64,000 bases of DNA from Blastobasis lacticolella. Lineage: Eukaryota; Arthropoda; Insecta; Lepidoptera; Blastobasidae. Both the position numbers and the translations under genes were made by a program. The stretch covers positions 18,646,563-18,710,562 of the forward strand of contig LR990048.1 of the NCBI GenBank assembly GCA_905147135.1, in the 5' to 3' direction. The notes under the pieces were generated by a model. It was given only the letters and a program-made list of their open reading frames with translations. It did not search any database and had not been told where the DNA came from. How positions within the stretch are numbered: position 1 is the first letter of the stretch; every line of letters begins with the position of its first letter. This document shows positions 11,001 through 20,469 of this stretch, piece after piece.

Positions 11001-12950
11001 CTAAGCACTTCGACCTATTTCGAAACTAGTTTGGCCTTGCCTCCAGGTAACTCCAGAACCGCACGCTATCCGATATGTTGACACCAAGGTTCCCGAAACT
11101 TTCTGAGATGGAAAGCGGTGTTTCTTGAAACTGCGGCACTATGACAACAATATCCTTTTTTGCGGAAAATGCGCAGACCGGTATCTTTGAAGGGTTGATT
11201 TCGACCCGGTTTAGTCTACTCCACTGAGCAAATTACCATTTAGATAGTATGAATTATGTGGTATTTATCTATTTATATTAAATTCATATAGGGTAAAAGC
11301 CGGATACTTGCCCCAGTGGGATAGTTGCCCCAGTTTTGAATACACTATGTTAGGGATGTTTGTGGCGTTAGCGCTTTACTACAATTGAAAGTGCCCCTCC
11401 CGAAGGCCTCAATGCCATGTAGTCCATCAGCGTAGGCTCACGCGTTTTGTCCTTGTGAGCTAAATCTTCCGCGCTGAAGCTTTGACGGGCGTCAAAATTA
11501 TTTTGGCAAGTAATTAATATTGTATATCTTTATTACTGATTATGGCATCAGTCTATTTTTAGTTTCTATGCATGCATTAGGGTTTCAATTACATTGTATA
11601 ATATTTTTTATTGTTTAATAAGTCTTATTTATTTCACAAATAAAAAGGGCAAGTATCCGTATCAAAAAGGATAGTTGCCCCATTTACTTTAGTTGTCCTT
11701 AGGGGCAACTATCCGCAAGTATAAAATTATTTAACAAGCAAAGACTTTTTTTTCTTTTGGTGTTTTTTCAACTTATTGGGACTTCTTGCTTCATAAAATA
11801 AATATATATTTGCCTGTGCTTTCATTCTAGGTGAACAAAATGCCTCACAGTACAATGATAAATGATAAAAGTGGTGCCGCGCCACATTAGCTAGACAGAA
11901 GATAGTCAGTGATAAAGAGGAGAGTGAGGGGGGGGGATTACTAATCAACTCCCTCAGTCTGGCTGCGCCAACACCGAATAGAAGGCTGCCTTCTAGGATA
12001 GACCCAAAGAAACGCTGCAACGCGGCTTATGCTATATTCTTAACAGATCGTGGTTGACGTGGATCTCATGGCATGGTCCAGATGAGACCCAAGACCGGAT
12101 GAAATAGAGAAGAAAAAGCAGTAAAGCGGATTCGGCCGGACATACGCCGGAATGGTGACGATTTAATGTCTTAAATCATTAAAACTTAATACCATATTTT
12201 TACAATAACATCACAATCAAATTAATATTTTGATTACTGCGTAATAAAGGATCTCAGTAAATAATAATCATTGTTTAATTTCAACACAATCATAGTGAGG
12301 CGTCCATCCCCGCACGAGGCAACTATCCCCCGAAGCATTTTTACCGTGGGGCAACTATCCGCCACAGTAGGCAACTATCCCCCTTTTGAGAGGTCAAGTA
12401 AAACAGGATTTACTCAAAACCAATAGTAATTACGTTTACGAAAATAGGCTATTATAGAAGATTAAAGACCAATGTTTTGATATACATGTTGCATATTTCT
12501 TAGTAAGAACACATTTCTTCACAATAGAGCTTTTTCGAAAAGTGGGGCAACTATCCGGCTTTTACCCTACCTATATTTAAGTACATAGGTACCATTGATT
12601 GAGGTAACTTTGATTTCTCAAGAATCACGAAGATCTCCTTTTGGAAATTTAAGGCTAGCTAAATGAAATCCCATTGTGCGATAATCTCACCTCGGCAATT
12701 ATTATTGTATTACAATGCTTGCATTACCAAAAAAAACGTACCTTTCGTCAGGGTATGCTTTGTAGACATCCTCAATATCGTCCATTAAATGCTGCTTGTT
12801 CATAATACTTTTATAAGTATTACCAAATATTGGGACAAATGGCACATATCGAATCCCATTTTTATCAAAGTTATTCTTTATCTTAATATAAGTGCAAAGA
12901 ATATACGCGACTACAGTCGTCACAAGGAAAATTAATATTTCTATAATCAT
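2080..12950 (-). CDS. Cytochrome P450, CYP9-like (CYP3 clan), 10 exons, 523 aa
   Basis: Exons, in coding order: 12950-12742, 9730-9567, 7858-7742, 7584-7382, 6459-6324, 5887-5798, 5296-5078, 4618-4521, 3078-2910, 2246-2080. Together they give 1,572 nt with an uninterrupted frame. Seen: an N-terminal membrane anchor (about residues 3-22), C-helix W128-x3-R132, I-helix AGYESS (323-328), K-helix ETFR (380-383), PERF (441-444) and heme loop FGVGPRNCIG (460-469) with Cys467 as heme ligand. This is a microsomal monooxygenase; family relatives oxidise plant toxins and insecticides. Overall similarity and the ten-exon layout point to CYP9, from memory. The start is ATG at 12950, because the upstream in-frame codon at 12974 is GTG. 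Odd points: intron 3 uses GC-AG, the usual Thr of the I-helix is Ser, and KWPP after ExxR is KWSV. The subfamily is not resolved. Confidence 0.93.
2397..2707. mobile_element. Diverged inverted-repeat (MITE-like) element in P450 intron 9
   Basis: The arms 'CAATGAGAGGTTTTCA' (2401) and 'TGAAAACCTCTCATTG' (2679) are exact reverse complements. Pairing continues inward, with differences, to 'ATAGATGGCGC' and 'GCGCCATCTAT'. The whole is about 310 bp. Confidence 0.55.
3358..4340 (+). pseudogene. LINE relic in P450 intron 8: ORF1 and start of ORF2 endonuclease
   Basis: A 154-codon open stretch (3358-3822) holds a coiled-coil-like LLKDITLLRLEICDLKLKYN segment and basic sequence, like a LINE ORF1 N-terminal half. 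After a frame change, 3,940-4,130 reads IGEQFIGVDML and SFNSFKVASSKL, then SDFWPAGLVYRSHF. This is the pattern of the ORF1 RRM-like C-terminus. From 4,149 the frame reads IFNFRGVKRTVQHVND, and then in another frame LQETWLLPHDLQF, the start of an ORF2 endonuclease. It runs opposite to the P450. Stops and frameshifts show decay. Confidence 0.65.
5390..5785 (+). mobile_element. Full-length tRNA-derived SINE (family 1) with 17-bp target duplication, in P450 intron 6
   Basis: The body is 5407-5768. It has a tRNA-like head (5409-5481) with A box TGGCCGAGCGG (5416) and B box GGTTCGAATCC (5460), a unique middle and a short T-rich end. TTACTCAGTAAGGTTTA occurs on both sides (5390-5406 and 5769-5785). 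It lies antisense to the P450 and ends 12 bp from the exon 6 donor at 5797. This is the best-preserved copy of the family in the window. Confidence 0.92.
6832..6912 (+). repeat. Dispersed LINE/SINE tail fragment in P450 intron 4
   Basis: The motif series GGC(A)CCG-ATCCGCT, TGTCCTGGACGA and TTTCCATCAAGTGGAC recurs in diverged form at 21,074-21,155, marking a dispersed repeat family. Confidence 0.5.
7030..7260 (-). mobile_element. tRNA-headed SINE, family 2, in P450 intron 4
   Basis: On the minus strand a tRNA-like head (CTGAGTGGTTC, then CCCGGGTTTGATTACCC; about 7195-7250) leads to an AT-rich middle and the tail motif GGGGCTAGATGGCGCTGTG (7069-7087). The same order is seen at 49,141-49,375, 34,140-34,372 and 53,395-53,628. 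Confidence 0.7.
7585..7741 (-). other. P450 intron 3 with GC-AG splice sites
   Basis: The donor reads AAAG|GCAAGT and the acceptor TTTTTAG|GACATAC. Only the GC donor keeps the frame across exons 3 and 4 (Lys-Gly-His-Thr-Gly). The nearest GT, four bases on, shifts the frame. The length is 157 bp. The other eight introns are GT-AG. Confidence 0.85.
7979..8085 (+). repeat. Repeat family F1, truncated copy in intron 2
   Basis: 'TAGCGGGGTATCCAATTCG' through 'GCAGCTAAACAATACTCTTT' repeats the 5' part of the longer copy at 8,232-8,512. Confidence 0.65.
8232..8512 (+). repeat. Repeat family F1 (LINE 3'-end type), longest copy, in P450 intron 2
   Basis: It runs from GGCATAGCGGGGTATC to 'GCCCGCTTGCCTGTTTGCC' and a poly-A run. 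Other copies are at 7,979-8,085, 10,452-10,575 (minus), 20,097-20,462 and 50,374-50,505 (minus). Confidence 0.7.
8541..9000. mobile_element. Inverted-arm element in P450 intron 2
   Basis: The perfect 15-bp arms AAGCTATTGCATAGC (8541) and GCTATGCAATAGCTT (8986) bound 460 bp. The interior is GC-richer than the flanks. A minus-strand open stretch (8856-9038) looks like translation of a repeat rather than a gene. Confidence 0.5.
9333..9465 (+). repeat. Repeat family T (LINE tail)
   Basis: It runs from 'GGCATTTCATCTTAGTCCTC' through 'TGCATGAATCGTAGATGTC' to 'CATCAGGTGGGCTGTCTGC'. Copies recur at 30,080-30,228, 31,143-31,262 and 44,188-44,310, with scraps near 14,750, 17,110 and 37,043. Confidence 0.7.
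9920..10214 (-). mobile_element. SINE family 1 copy in P450 intron 1
   Basis: A nearly full-length diverged copy. The tail (GTGCTCTCGCG) is at 9,932 and the tRNA-like head ends at 10,214. The B box is mutated (GGTTTGAATCC). Confidence 0.85.
10452..10575 (-). repeat. Repeat family F1 fragment
   Basis: 'CAGACAAACAGGCAAGCGGG' is the reverse complement of the F1 3' end. It is paired with the copy at 50,374-50,505. Confidence 0.65.
10606..11225 (-). pseudogene. LINE ORF2 C-terminal relic in P450 intron 1
   Basis: Minus-strand frames read PEQRLLPDKVQMRPHIFHLW, then GECSEKLFDLMPTAQFRYRT. This is the region after the reverse-transcriptase core of Jockey-type LINEs (typically VRPHMEYCSHLW and GECSEELFDLIP). 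It is split across frames, so it is dead. Confidence 0.65.
11291..12567. mobile_element. Terminal-inverted-repeat DNA element with repeated GGGGCAACTATCC motifs, in P450 intron 1
   Basis: The ends are GGGTAAAAGCCGGATA and TATCCGGCTTTTACCC, extending to about 26 bp with one mismatch, and are flanked by TA. Nine copies of GGATA(G/C)TTGCCCC or its complement cluster near both ends: about 11303, 11321, 11647, 11668, 11702, 12319, 12352, 12371 and 12543. I see no transposase. The superfamily is uncertain; a TA duplication suggests Tc1/mariner-like but does not prove it. Confidence 0.75.
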
Positions 12951-13690
12951 CTCGATTCGTAAACACTTCGACACACACTAAGCCAAGAAAGAAAACATTA
13001 TATTATTTAAACTATTAAACCATAATTGCACTTTGGTTTCTAATAAGTAGTGGAATTACCATGTCGATAAACGTAATAGTATAACATAAAATTCTCATTG
13101 CAAGTCTATAGTGAAATGCAAAAAAGAGAATGTAAATCGTATACAAGCCAAGAAAGCCCAAATGTGAAAATATTAGTAAGTAAATAAGTGTCGTGCAGTT
13201 ATGAGACAATATAGTTCTGTGAGGATACGGACTTACGCGCATTTTGTGTGCGAATACGGGCCAAAAAATTTAAGAACATTCTTTGGAAAGAATTGTGGCC
13301 ACGTGGAGTGGTATTTCGGCAGCTGGAACGACCAACGTCTAGTAATGACCCTTGCCTCAATTGCGTATGCAACCAATACGAATGGACTATATCTACTACA
13401 ATACACACAAGTGTCTCTTCACTTTTCCAAATTCAAAGAAAAACAAACCGAGGATAATTAGATGTTTTAGATTAAATTATGAGATATTTGCGACCAACGC
13501 AAGGGAAATGGACCCCGTCCGGGCTAACGAGGGAGGGAGGAAGTGAACTCTCATAGAGTACCAGCCGGCCGTGGTTACGACTCGCTATAAAAAGCCTAAG
13601 CGCTTAACGTACTAAACACCCCAGGAACGGCCTATAGCCGTGGTATTGAGGCTTCATCGGATGCGACACCCAATCGGGAAGAAGTGCGCA
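12951..13690. other. 5' flank of the P450, no gene seen
   Basis: Apart from the putative core promoter I see no coding or repeat signal. Short open stretches here overlap on both strands and show no domain. Confidence 0.4.
12979..13012 (-). promoter_or_regulatory. Putative core promoter of the P450
   Basis: On the minus strand TTTAAATAA (about 13012-13004) lies roughly 30 nt before TTAGTGTGTG (A at 12979), which itself is 29 nt before the ATG. The paralogous pseudogene at 62 kb has TATAAATA 32 nt before an AGTGTG motif at the same distance from its ATG. That supports a shared TATA/initiator arrangement. Inference only. Confidence 0.4.
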
Positions 13691-13697
13691 CTGTTAA

Positions 13698-13946
13698 ACT
13701 AGTAACAGATGTTACGTTTTGGCTGGAGCCGAAAACTGTCAGTTGCAGTTGATACTAATCCTTAAGCCGTCTAAAATAAAGCCGCCATTGGGAGCAAAGG
13801 ACGTGGGCGGACGTCAGACTAACGTCGGCTCGCCCGCGCTTCCGAATTAATACAAAAGCGATTTTATACTGTACATCTTAAAGATTAGTATCGACTGCAA
13901 CTGACGGTTGGTAGGGTTCAGCCAAATCGTAGCGTCTGTTACTAGT
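13698..13946. mobile_element. MITE with ~70-bp inverted arms
   Basis: ACTAGTAACAGATG... at the left pairs with ...CGTCTGTTACTAGT at the right. Pairing continues through GCAGTTGATACTAATC and GATTAGTATCGACTGC. The whole is 249 bp with a GC-rich centre. The target duplication is unclear. Confidence 0.75.
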
Positions 13947-13965
13947 ATTACTTACGATCCGCCTA

Positions 13966-14484
13966 TACAGGGTGTTTCATAATACATGTATAAAGCCGTG
14001 AACTGGATGGAGTGCTAAACGTATTAAAACGATAGGTACAATTATTTTTTTCGTGCGTGGAATAGTAAGCGAGAAAATGACTATCGAACTTTTACCTTTT
14101 CAATGTCGATAATCGACATTTTGAAAACGAATGACCGCATCTCTAGAAATCAGTTGTAAAAGGTCACTCAAGTTCATAGCACTAGGCGCAATGGGATATT
14201 AAGGAGATCTAAATTAGCCGTTTTGTATTTTTTGGTTTGAGGGTTCTGTACAAAAAAATATTGTAATTTTAATTTAAAAGGTTAAACTTCTCCTTCTAGG
14301 ATCATCAACTTGAAATAGAGCTGCGCATCAACGTAGTCGATATGGTTATTTTTCTTTAAAAACGAAGATTTTTTATAAAAATTAAAATTCAATGTCTGGA
14401 TAATATGAAGTCGCCAGTGTACTCTTTGCAAGCTATACTTTAACACCCTTTCGGCTTTATACATGTATTATGAAACACCCTGTA
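13966..14484. mobile_element. MITE, perfect 35-bp inverted ends, TA target
   Basis: The ends TATACAGGGTGTTTCATAAT (13964) and ATTATGAAACACCCTGTATA (to 14486) are exact reverse complements over 35 bp, with TA/TATA at both borders. A 5' fragment of the same family lies at 60,818-60,945. Confidence 0.88.
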
Positions 14485-14921
14485 TAGAACATATGCATAT
14501 GCGCCAAGTCGTTGGCCCGATCTAATTCTACACTAAAGACATCTCTTGTCTGAAATGCGTAGAGATAATCTCTGCGCATGTCTCAGACATGCATTCGAGG
14601 AAGTAGAATGCGCTCACAATATTCCTAATTGAATACATTATATGCTGCCGACAACAACCTATTTCGCACAAACTATTAAACTACAATAATAATGGCATTA
14701 CAGCGATAACGCATATGCGGTTCAACATTTAAGTTACTTGAAAGCTAGTGCATGAATCGTAGAAATTATGGGTGATATAATTAGATACATCTTTCCAACG
14801 GAAGCTGTCTGCTCGTTTTGCACTGTCACGTTTATTTTTCCACCTGCCAATTCACAGGTCATATTGGTCGGTCAGTTCGTACCATAAATGTGATCAGGGT
14901 CAGAAGCCCACTAATCAAATA

Positions 14922-15380
14922 CAGGGTGTAAAACGACCACTAGCATTAATTGAAACCACATATTCTACTCATGAAACTGAACTTCTTTCCCCAAGAAACA
15001 CACCCGCGGAAATGACTGCATAATTTCGCTACCTAAAATAAATAATTAATTGCGACGCGCAATGTTCATCGTCCGGCGCACGCCTCTCGCTCGCCCACGT
15101 GACCAGTGGCCACTGACCCCGCGCGGCCGGCCGGCCTGCACGCTGCACGCAAAGTGCATTTATTTAAACTTAAATTTGAACTGAGAGTTCGAATTGTGAA
15201 CGATGTAGTTATCGATACTTGATATTTTTTAGTACAAAAATACAACTTTTTTTTTTATAAAAAATCTCGATTTCTGCCGAAACTATGAGTATCCGCGGGT
15301 ATGTTTCTTGGGGAAAGTTGTTCAGTTTCATAGGTAGAATATGAGGTTTCAATTAATGCTAGCGGTCTTTTTACACCCTG
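14922..15380. mobile_element. MITE with ~90-bp inverted ends, TA target
   Basis: The CAGGGTGTAAAA...TTTTTACACCCTG ends are flanked by TA (14920-14921 and 15381-15382). The arms continue past 'AAACTGAACTTCTTTCCCC' and 'GGGGAAAGTTGTTCAGTTT'. The centre (15,060-15,150) is a GC-rich block unlike the flanks. It shares the CAGGGTGT start with the preceding MITE. Confidence 0.85.
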
Positions 15381-15389
15381 TATAAATGG

Positions 15390-16880
15390 ACGCTAACAAC
15401 CTAAATTGATATTATTACATAATATATGATATGTCTTAAATTGATTGACCTGTTGATTTTTCTCAAATAGTTATGATCGTGAGTCATGGTCAGAGTCAAG
15501 GGAAGGAACTTAGTGGTATAAGAAGAACGTAAATATATACACTAATACATATAAAAAAGACTAAACTGATCGTAGAAGAGAAGAACGTAATGATAAAACA
15601 CATAGCTCAAAGAATTTGCAAATTGGGGCTGCTTCCTGGGCCCGTTTTTATACGACCCTCTCCGGCTTCGCATGGGTTTCTCGGCTTTTCTTTACTGTAC
15701 TATACATGTATTATACGTATAAACCTTGCGAAAGAAATTCTCTAACTAATAGTGGAAACCGAAACAAAATCCATTGCGTGTACAATATAACGCGTGTGCG
15801 ACATATATAACAGCAAGGCCATTAACAGGTGCTCGCAGATAGTCATATCACCAAGTATCTTCATTTGTGAAGAAGCTACCGTCGAATATATTACAAGACA
15901 ATTCCCTTATAAACGCAGCGACGTCGGGGCAAATAGCTATTGGCATTGTTTGCCCAATATCTGCCGCGAGATCGCAGCCAATATAGGCCGAGACGTGGAA
16001 AGATCATCTGCCCAGAAGAAAATATAATATTGGCAAAAATTGTTTTCCGGAGCAGATAAATACGTCTGTGGCTGCCATCCCGAAGCGACATCGATCAAAA
16101 ATCTGCTAGTCATCGAGGGGAATATCCATCTTGGTCACGGATGTATGCCAGCTAGGCTTGGAGAGGCTACCTTTGGACCTACATTAAAAATGAATCAATG
16201 ATACGTGACTATTACTGGTCGCCGTTGGGTTTGTTGTATCTATGTAGGTAGTGAACATTTTCCTTTTGCATTTGCTGAGTGGAGGATAATATGTGCTTTT
16301 AGCATTACATAAATTTAAAGTTAATTCATTTCAGTAAATTAATATGGTAAGTTAAATTATGAATTTGCTCACATTCATTGAAAATCTGCCGCTTTTATCA
16401 GACATTATGGTTATCGAAGAGAATAAATTTTCTGGTGTAATAAAAACACAAAGTTGATCATTTTATTTATCTAGGTATTTATTGTTATCTTAGGTTATAA
16501 TATTATGAACAGGAAAATGTTATGTGTTATAGGGGATAATCTCAGAAACTATCATTATCTCTTGCTATGGTATCGATTTTGAAAATTTATTCTTACTTCT
16601 GATCTCGGAATGACTTAACCAGCAGAAGAAGTCGAATAACCGAGTCTGAAACAAACACAAGTTTACATATTCCCAAATAGTTTCCAAAGTGATGATCCTT
16701 ATTGCTTTAAACTAAAAAATTTTATTAGTAAGACGGTAACATGTATAATCCACAGAAATCTAAAGAAGAATATATTTCAGTGGATATTACTTTTTCGTCT
16801 TTTTCAACTGAAAAGTAATTAGTTATACCTTTTTTCATTTACCTTACTCTGCCACATCCAAGAATTAGTGGCTCCCAGGT
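15390..16880. other. No gene seen
   Basis: AT-rich sequence with only short open stretches (the longest about 77 codons at 15,794-16,027) and no recognisable domain. Confidence 0.4.
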
Positions 16881-16884
16881 ATCT

Positions 16885-17000
16885 CCTTCCCCGGTTGAAG
16901 CAGATCGGATTATCGCATAGCTGGTCGCGTCATGCCACAGATAACGAATGTTTGCCATGCCGCGGCTTTCTGCCGGCGGATTTTTATGTGTGTATTCGTC
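16885..17000 (+). repeat. Short dispersed repeat, copy 1
   Basis: GCAGATCGGATTATCGC, GGTCGCGTC and ATAACGAATGTT recur in the same order at 18,480-18,560. Confidence 0.5.
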
Positions 17001-17004
17001 ACAG

Positions 17005-17440
17005 AGATTTTTATGAGTTTCGATTTAGACGTCAACAGACTTCACATTTTCTCTAAGTGCATTTATTATTGCTGTTTCGGAGCTCGAATGGTGTTGTTTA
17101 GTGTGTAGCTGAATCGTAGATCCGACCGATCGTAGACCGGTTATCATCTGCTGGGGTATCTGCTTGTTTGTCACTGCGTAGAATAAAAAAAAGTGTTTTA
17201 GTAGGTAACATAACTAATTACTTGCTAGCTTTCAATTACAATTTGACCTTTATTTATGTATTTCTGCCATGGTCTATTATTGTATAAAGCAGCCAAAAGC
17301 CGCCAAAAATAACCATTCGATATCTTTTCTACTTTACTAAAGCTAACAAATATTTTACCGGGAATATTCCTGGTTTTATAATGAACTAAAAATAGAGAGT
17401 TTTGCTGCTTTAGGTTTTAATTATTTCGGTAGATACTATT
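17005..17440. other. No gene seen; a scrap of repeat T
   Basis: 17,105-17,190 holds a decayed repeat T motif (GAATCGTAGATC, TATCTGCTTGTTTGTCAC). The rest is AT-rich and unassigned. Confidence 0.4.
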
Positions 17441-17764
17441 ATGTTGTTAATTAATGATGATGATGAATATTATGGGGGGAGAGGGGGGCGGGATATTATC
17501 CCGTGGCTTATGGCGAATGCTACCAAGCAATAGCAATGACAACCATCGGCCCTGGAGCACATTCTCAGCATGAAGCACTTCATAACGATTTGTTCTGTAC
17601 ACAGACAGACGTTCTCGTCTCTCTGCCACCATAGCCTCCTGGAGGGCATCCATTAAAATACGCCGCTTAGTAGTTTTTCTTAACCTGTCACTACCGTTCT
17701 GTGCATTTACCGGGTAAAAGGTCGCATAAGAAAATAAATTAGGGATACAAGGCTCTTGTGACAA

Positions 17765-17990
17765 ATCGGTTGGGCTACCGGGTCCAAGGTGGACCCGGTT
17801 AAAGACGGAGCCCCCCGAAAGGTCCGCTTCGCGTCGTGGAACCTTGGCACGCTGAATGGACGGGCGCGTGAGCTGGCCAAGGTCTCACCACCAAGGTTGC
17901 CGAAGACCTAGCAAAGTGAACCGAATGTAGGAAGTCTGACCCAGGGCCCTTGTATACGACCCGGGATTTAACGCCAAGATGATGTTGATG
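17765..17990 (+). pseudogene. RTE-type LINE: start of ORF2 joined to ORF2/3' end
   Basis: The frame reads KVRFASWNLGTLNGRARELA (17,821-17,880, approximate by codon), which is the start of an RTE-type endonuclease. It is followed directly by a decayed copy of the ORF2 3' end (TCACCACCAAGGTTGCCGAAG) and a GATGATGTTGATG tail. The middle of ORF2 is missing. Confidence 0.65.
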
Positions 17991-17999
17991 GCCGTGTGG

Positions 18000-18255
18000 T
18001 GTCCGGCAGAGTAGAATAGCACCAACCCCTTACACTCATGGGTGTCGTACAAGGCGACTAATGTTTTCGAGGCAAAATATCAAGAGTCTCCGTAGTCTGG
18101 AAAATGGGCAGCAGCATTTTCCATTGTATTATTTAAACACTGCGATCTCCAACCCGCCTGCCGAGCGTGGAGATTATGGCAATAACCTCCCCTTTCGTGG
18201 GAGAGACCCTAAGTCCTGCAGTGGACTGTTATGGGCTATGATGATGTTGATGAAT
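18000..18255 (+). repeat. RTE-type 3'-end repeat (GATGATG tail)
   Basis: It runs from TACAAGGCGACTAATG through 'AACCTCCCCTTTCGTGGGAG' to a GATGATGTTGATGA tail. Copies: 38,682-38,860 and 41,306-41,575 (plus); 28,972-29,075, 34,920-35,015 and 58,450-58,655 (minus). Confidence 0.75.
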
Positions 18256-18268
18256 AACCCAGAAATAC

Positions 18269-18346
18269 ATGGCGGTACTGGGGCTAGAACTCGGTACCTC
18301 TCGCTTACGACTCGTACCCCTCAGCCATTAGGCCACCGACGCTCTC
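18269..18346 (-). mobile_element. SINE family 1, tRNA-like head only
   Basis: The reverse complement gives GAGCGTCGGTGGCCTAATGG and a B-box-like GAGTTCTAGCCCC. It is truncated after the head. Confidence 0.65.
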
Positions 18347-18479
18347 ACAGATATATAACAATACACACCAAAATTATACAGCAATTTTCATACTAAAATA
18401 ACCTAAAAATACTTGAGCTAAAGTGGAAGAGCGCGCACCGTATACAAATGCAACGCGATCGCGCTGCGGCCGCCAGTCG

Positions 18480-18560
18480 ACGCCGATCAGATTATCGCTT
18501 GGTCGCGTCGCGGATAACGAATGTTGCCTTATGCCTGAGAAATTTCCGGCGTATTACATC
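18480..18560 (+). repeat. Short dispersed repeat, copy 2
   Basis: Matches 16,885-17,000 (GATCAGATTATCGC, GGTCGCGTCG, GGATAACGAATGTT). Confidence 0.5.
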
Positions 18561-19079
18561 TTGGAAGCGCTGCGCTCCTGGTTGACCTATATATGACCTA
18601 AATGTGTTTCATGGATGTTGTGATTAAATTTGATGGGATTGCATAGGGTGCAGTAATAAAGTTACAAACTTAAATAAAATGATCTATTAAAAGCTTAAAA
18701 ATTGCATAGTAAATTAGATGGAATACCCGTGGGTACAGTAATTGAGATATTGTTTTGTCCTGCATATTATTATAATCTATGGTACAATTCCAATAGCTAT
18801 ATTTTTGAACCCTTCGCTCCGTGTCGAATAGAACGAATATTTTGGTGCATGACGCTGATTTTTCTCTACTTTTGAAACGTTCCTTTTCGTTGTTGCCAAT
18901 GTCATTAAAAATAAAATTTAATTTTTTATTTCGAAATTTTAAATTGAAAAACTTTCGACTCGAGGCGACCGGTTTAACAATAGATACCTTGGCTGGCTCA
19001 CTCGATAAAAGAGTCTGTATTTCTTATATTATATTCGTTTTATTTTCCTTATGTCGTGAATCTTCCAGTTATCCGCACA

Positions 19080-19260
19080 AGTCGCTATGGTTCAACCTCT
19101 ATAATAAGTACGGCTAAGGAATGGATCACGTTGTCTACGAGTGTGTTCCCTGATCATTATAATCTGGACGCCTTCAAGGCTAGAGTGAATAGGCTGTTCC
19201 TAGACAGGCATGTTCCATCTTCGTCCGCATCGTCACGTACCACCAGGTGAGATGGCGGTC
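19080..19260 (+). pseudogene. LINE ORF2 C-terminus and 3' end
   Basis: The frame reads STAKEWITLSTSVFPDHYNL, then DAFKARVNRLFLDRHVPSSS, ending in CCAGGTGAGATGGCGGTC. This is the terminal segment of a Jockey-type ORF2. Related pieces: 34,450-34,575 and 53,706-53,830 (minus), 56,855-57,010 (plus), and a longer minus copy at 61,325-61,885. Confidence 0.7.
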
Positions 19261-19269
19261 GAATCCCTG

Positions 19270-20095
19270 GCGAGTGTAATGAAAAAAAATCTACTTATTA
19301 TATCCCTAAAGCGATTCCGAGTATCAATAGCGAACATTTTATACGGATGCCTTTTAATACATTAAATTATTTGGCCAATCTAATTCACTTTAGCATTTAA
19401 TCATCCAGATGACCCCCAATTCCCATGTAATCCAATAATAATTGTTACGAAAGTTACATCATTAACAATGGCTTGATATTGTTTCACGATGGAAATCTGT
19501 ACAGTGCGGGTCGCAGCTACGTACCTACTAGCAGAGTTTGTAGCACGTGACTCGATTTTCTATAAGCTACGCGGTGTTCTGTACAAGTCAGAGGCTTTAG
19601 CGTGTCGTACAATAATAATAAGGTTGGTAAACCTAGATAGGGCGGTTGTGGGGTCCTTCCATCACATTAGGTCTACGAGTATGTTCAGCCGTGCTGCCCA
19701 CATCTGCTTGTAGCCCCCTTGCGACGGGCGAGACTCAGGCGTATCGGCTTTTCCCAGAACGAGTAGTGCTTGTAATGGTAGTCGCCATTTAAATTGCTTT
19801 GTTTCTTTGTATAGCAAATATTTCACAAGAAAATTATACAGTTTCTTTTACTTATATAACGCAAAGGCGAGCTTATCCCAATAACGGTCAGGCGAAAATG
19901 CATCAGGACGTCGTCGCGTGATGCGGAAGGCTATCTAAATGGGTGAGGCAGAGCAAGAATGCAGGCTCAGGCAGAACCTGAGAATGACTGCTAGGATGAT
20001 GACGATGATGGTAAAGCTATCGATCTAGATTACTTCACCGTTAGGATATATTTGTAATAGATGTAGGGGTGAGATGTGGTGTAAGATAAGAGATA
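19270..20095. other. No gene seen
   Basis: Contains a LINE 3'-end scrap (19,800-19,885, TTCTTTGTATAGCAAATAT and GCAAAGGCGAGCTTA) and a decayed RTE tail (19,920-20,010, ending GATGACGATGATGG). Otherwise unassigned. Confidence 0.4.
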
Positions 20096-20096
20096 G

Positions 20097-20462
20097 AGGG
20101 TACAGCAGGATTTCCCGTTAGAATTGGATCCACCCGACTGGGGTAGTACCTACTTACAGGAAATACGGTGTACATGTGTTAGTGCCGGTGAGTAAGGCCT
20201 CCAGTGCTGCATAGCATGGGGAACCGTTGTTTTGGCAGTGGAGGGCTTATTTGCTGCCAGAGCAACGTGTTCCGGGTTTTAGAGGGGGGCAACGCATTGA
20301 AATTCCCCTTTATTTATTATTTATTTATTTCCATACAGTTTTACAGCAATTAAATTTAGTTATAAAAGTACAATTCGCTAATATTGCTAATGTCTATAAG
20401 TATCGGTGACCACTTTCCATTAGGTGACCCTCTTACCTATTTGTCTACCGTATGACATAAAA
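20097..20462 (+). repeat. Repeat family F1 copy with internal extra sequence
   Basis: It starts TACAGCAGGATTTCCCGTTAG and ends 'ACTTTCCATTAGGTGACCC', as in the 8,232 copy. About 100-130 bp of A+T-rich sequence (20,280-20,375) interrupts it. Confidence 0.65.
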
Positions 20463-20469
20463 AATATAA

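Noticed and set aside
12951..12974. Upstream P450 start giving MSKCLRIE...
   Set aside because: The codon at 12974 is GTG, not ATG; the ATG at 12950 is the first true start and matches the start of the paralogous pseudogene.
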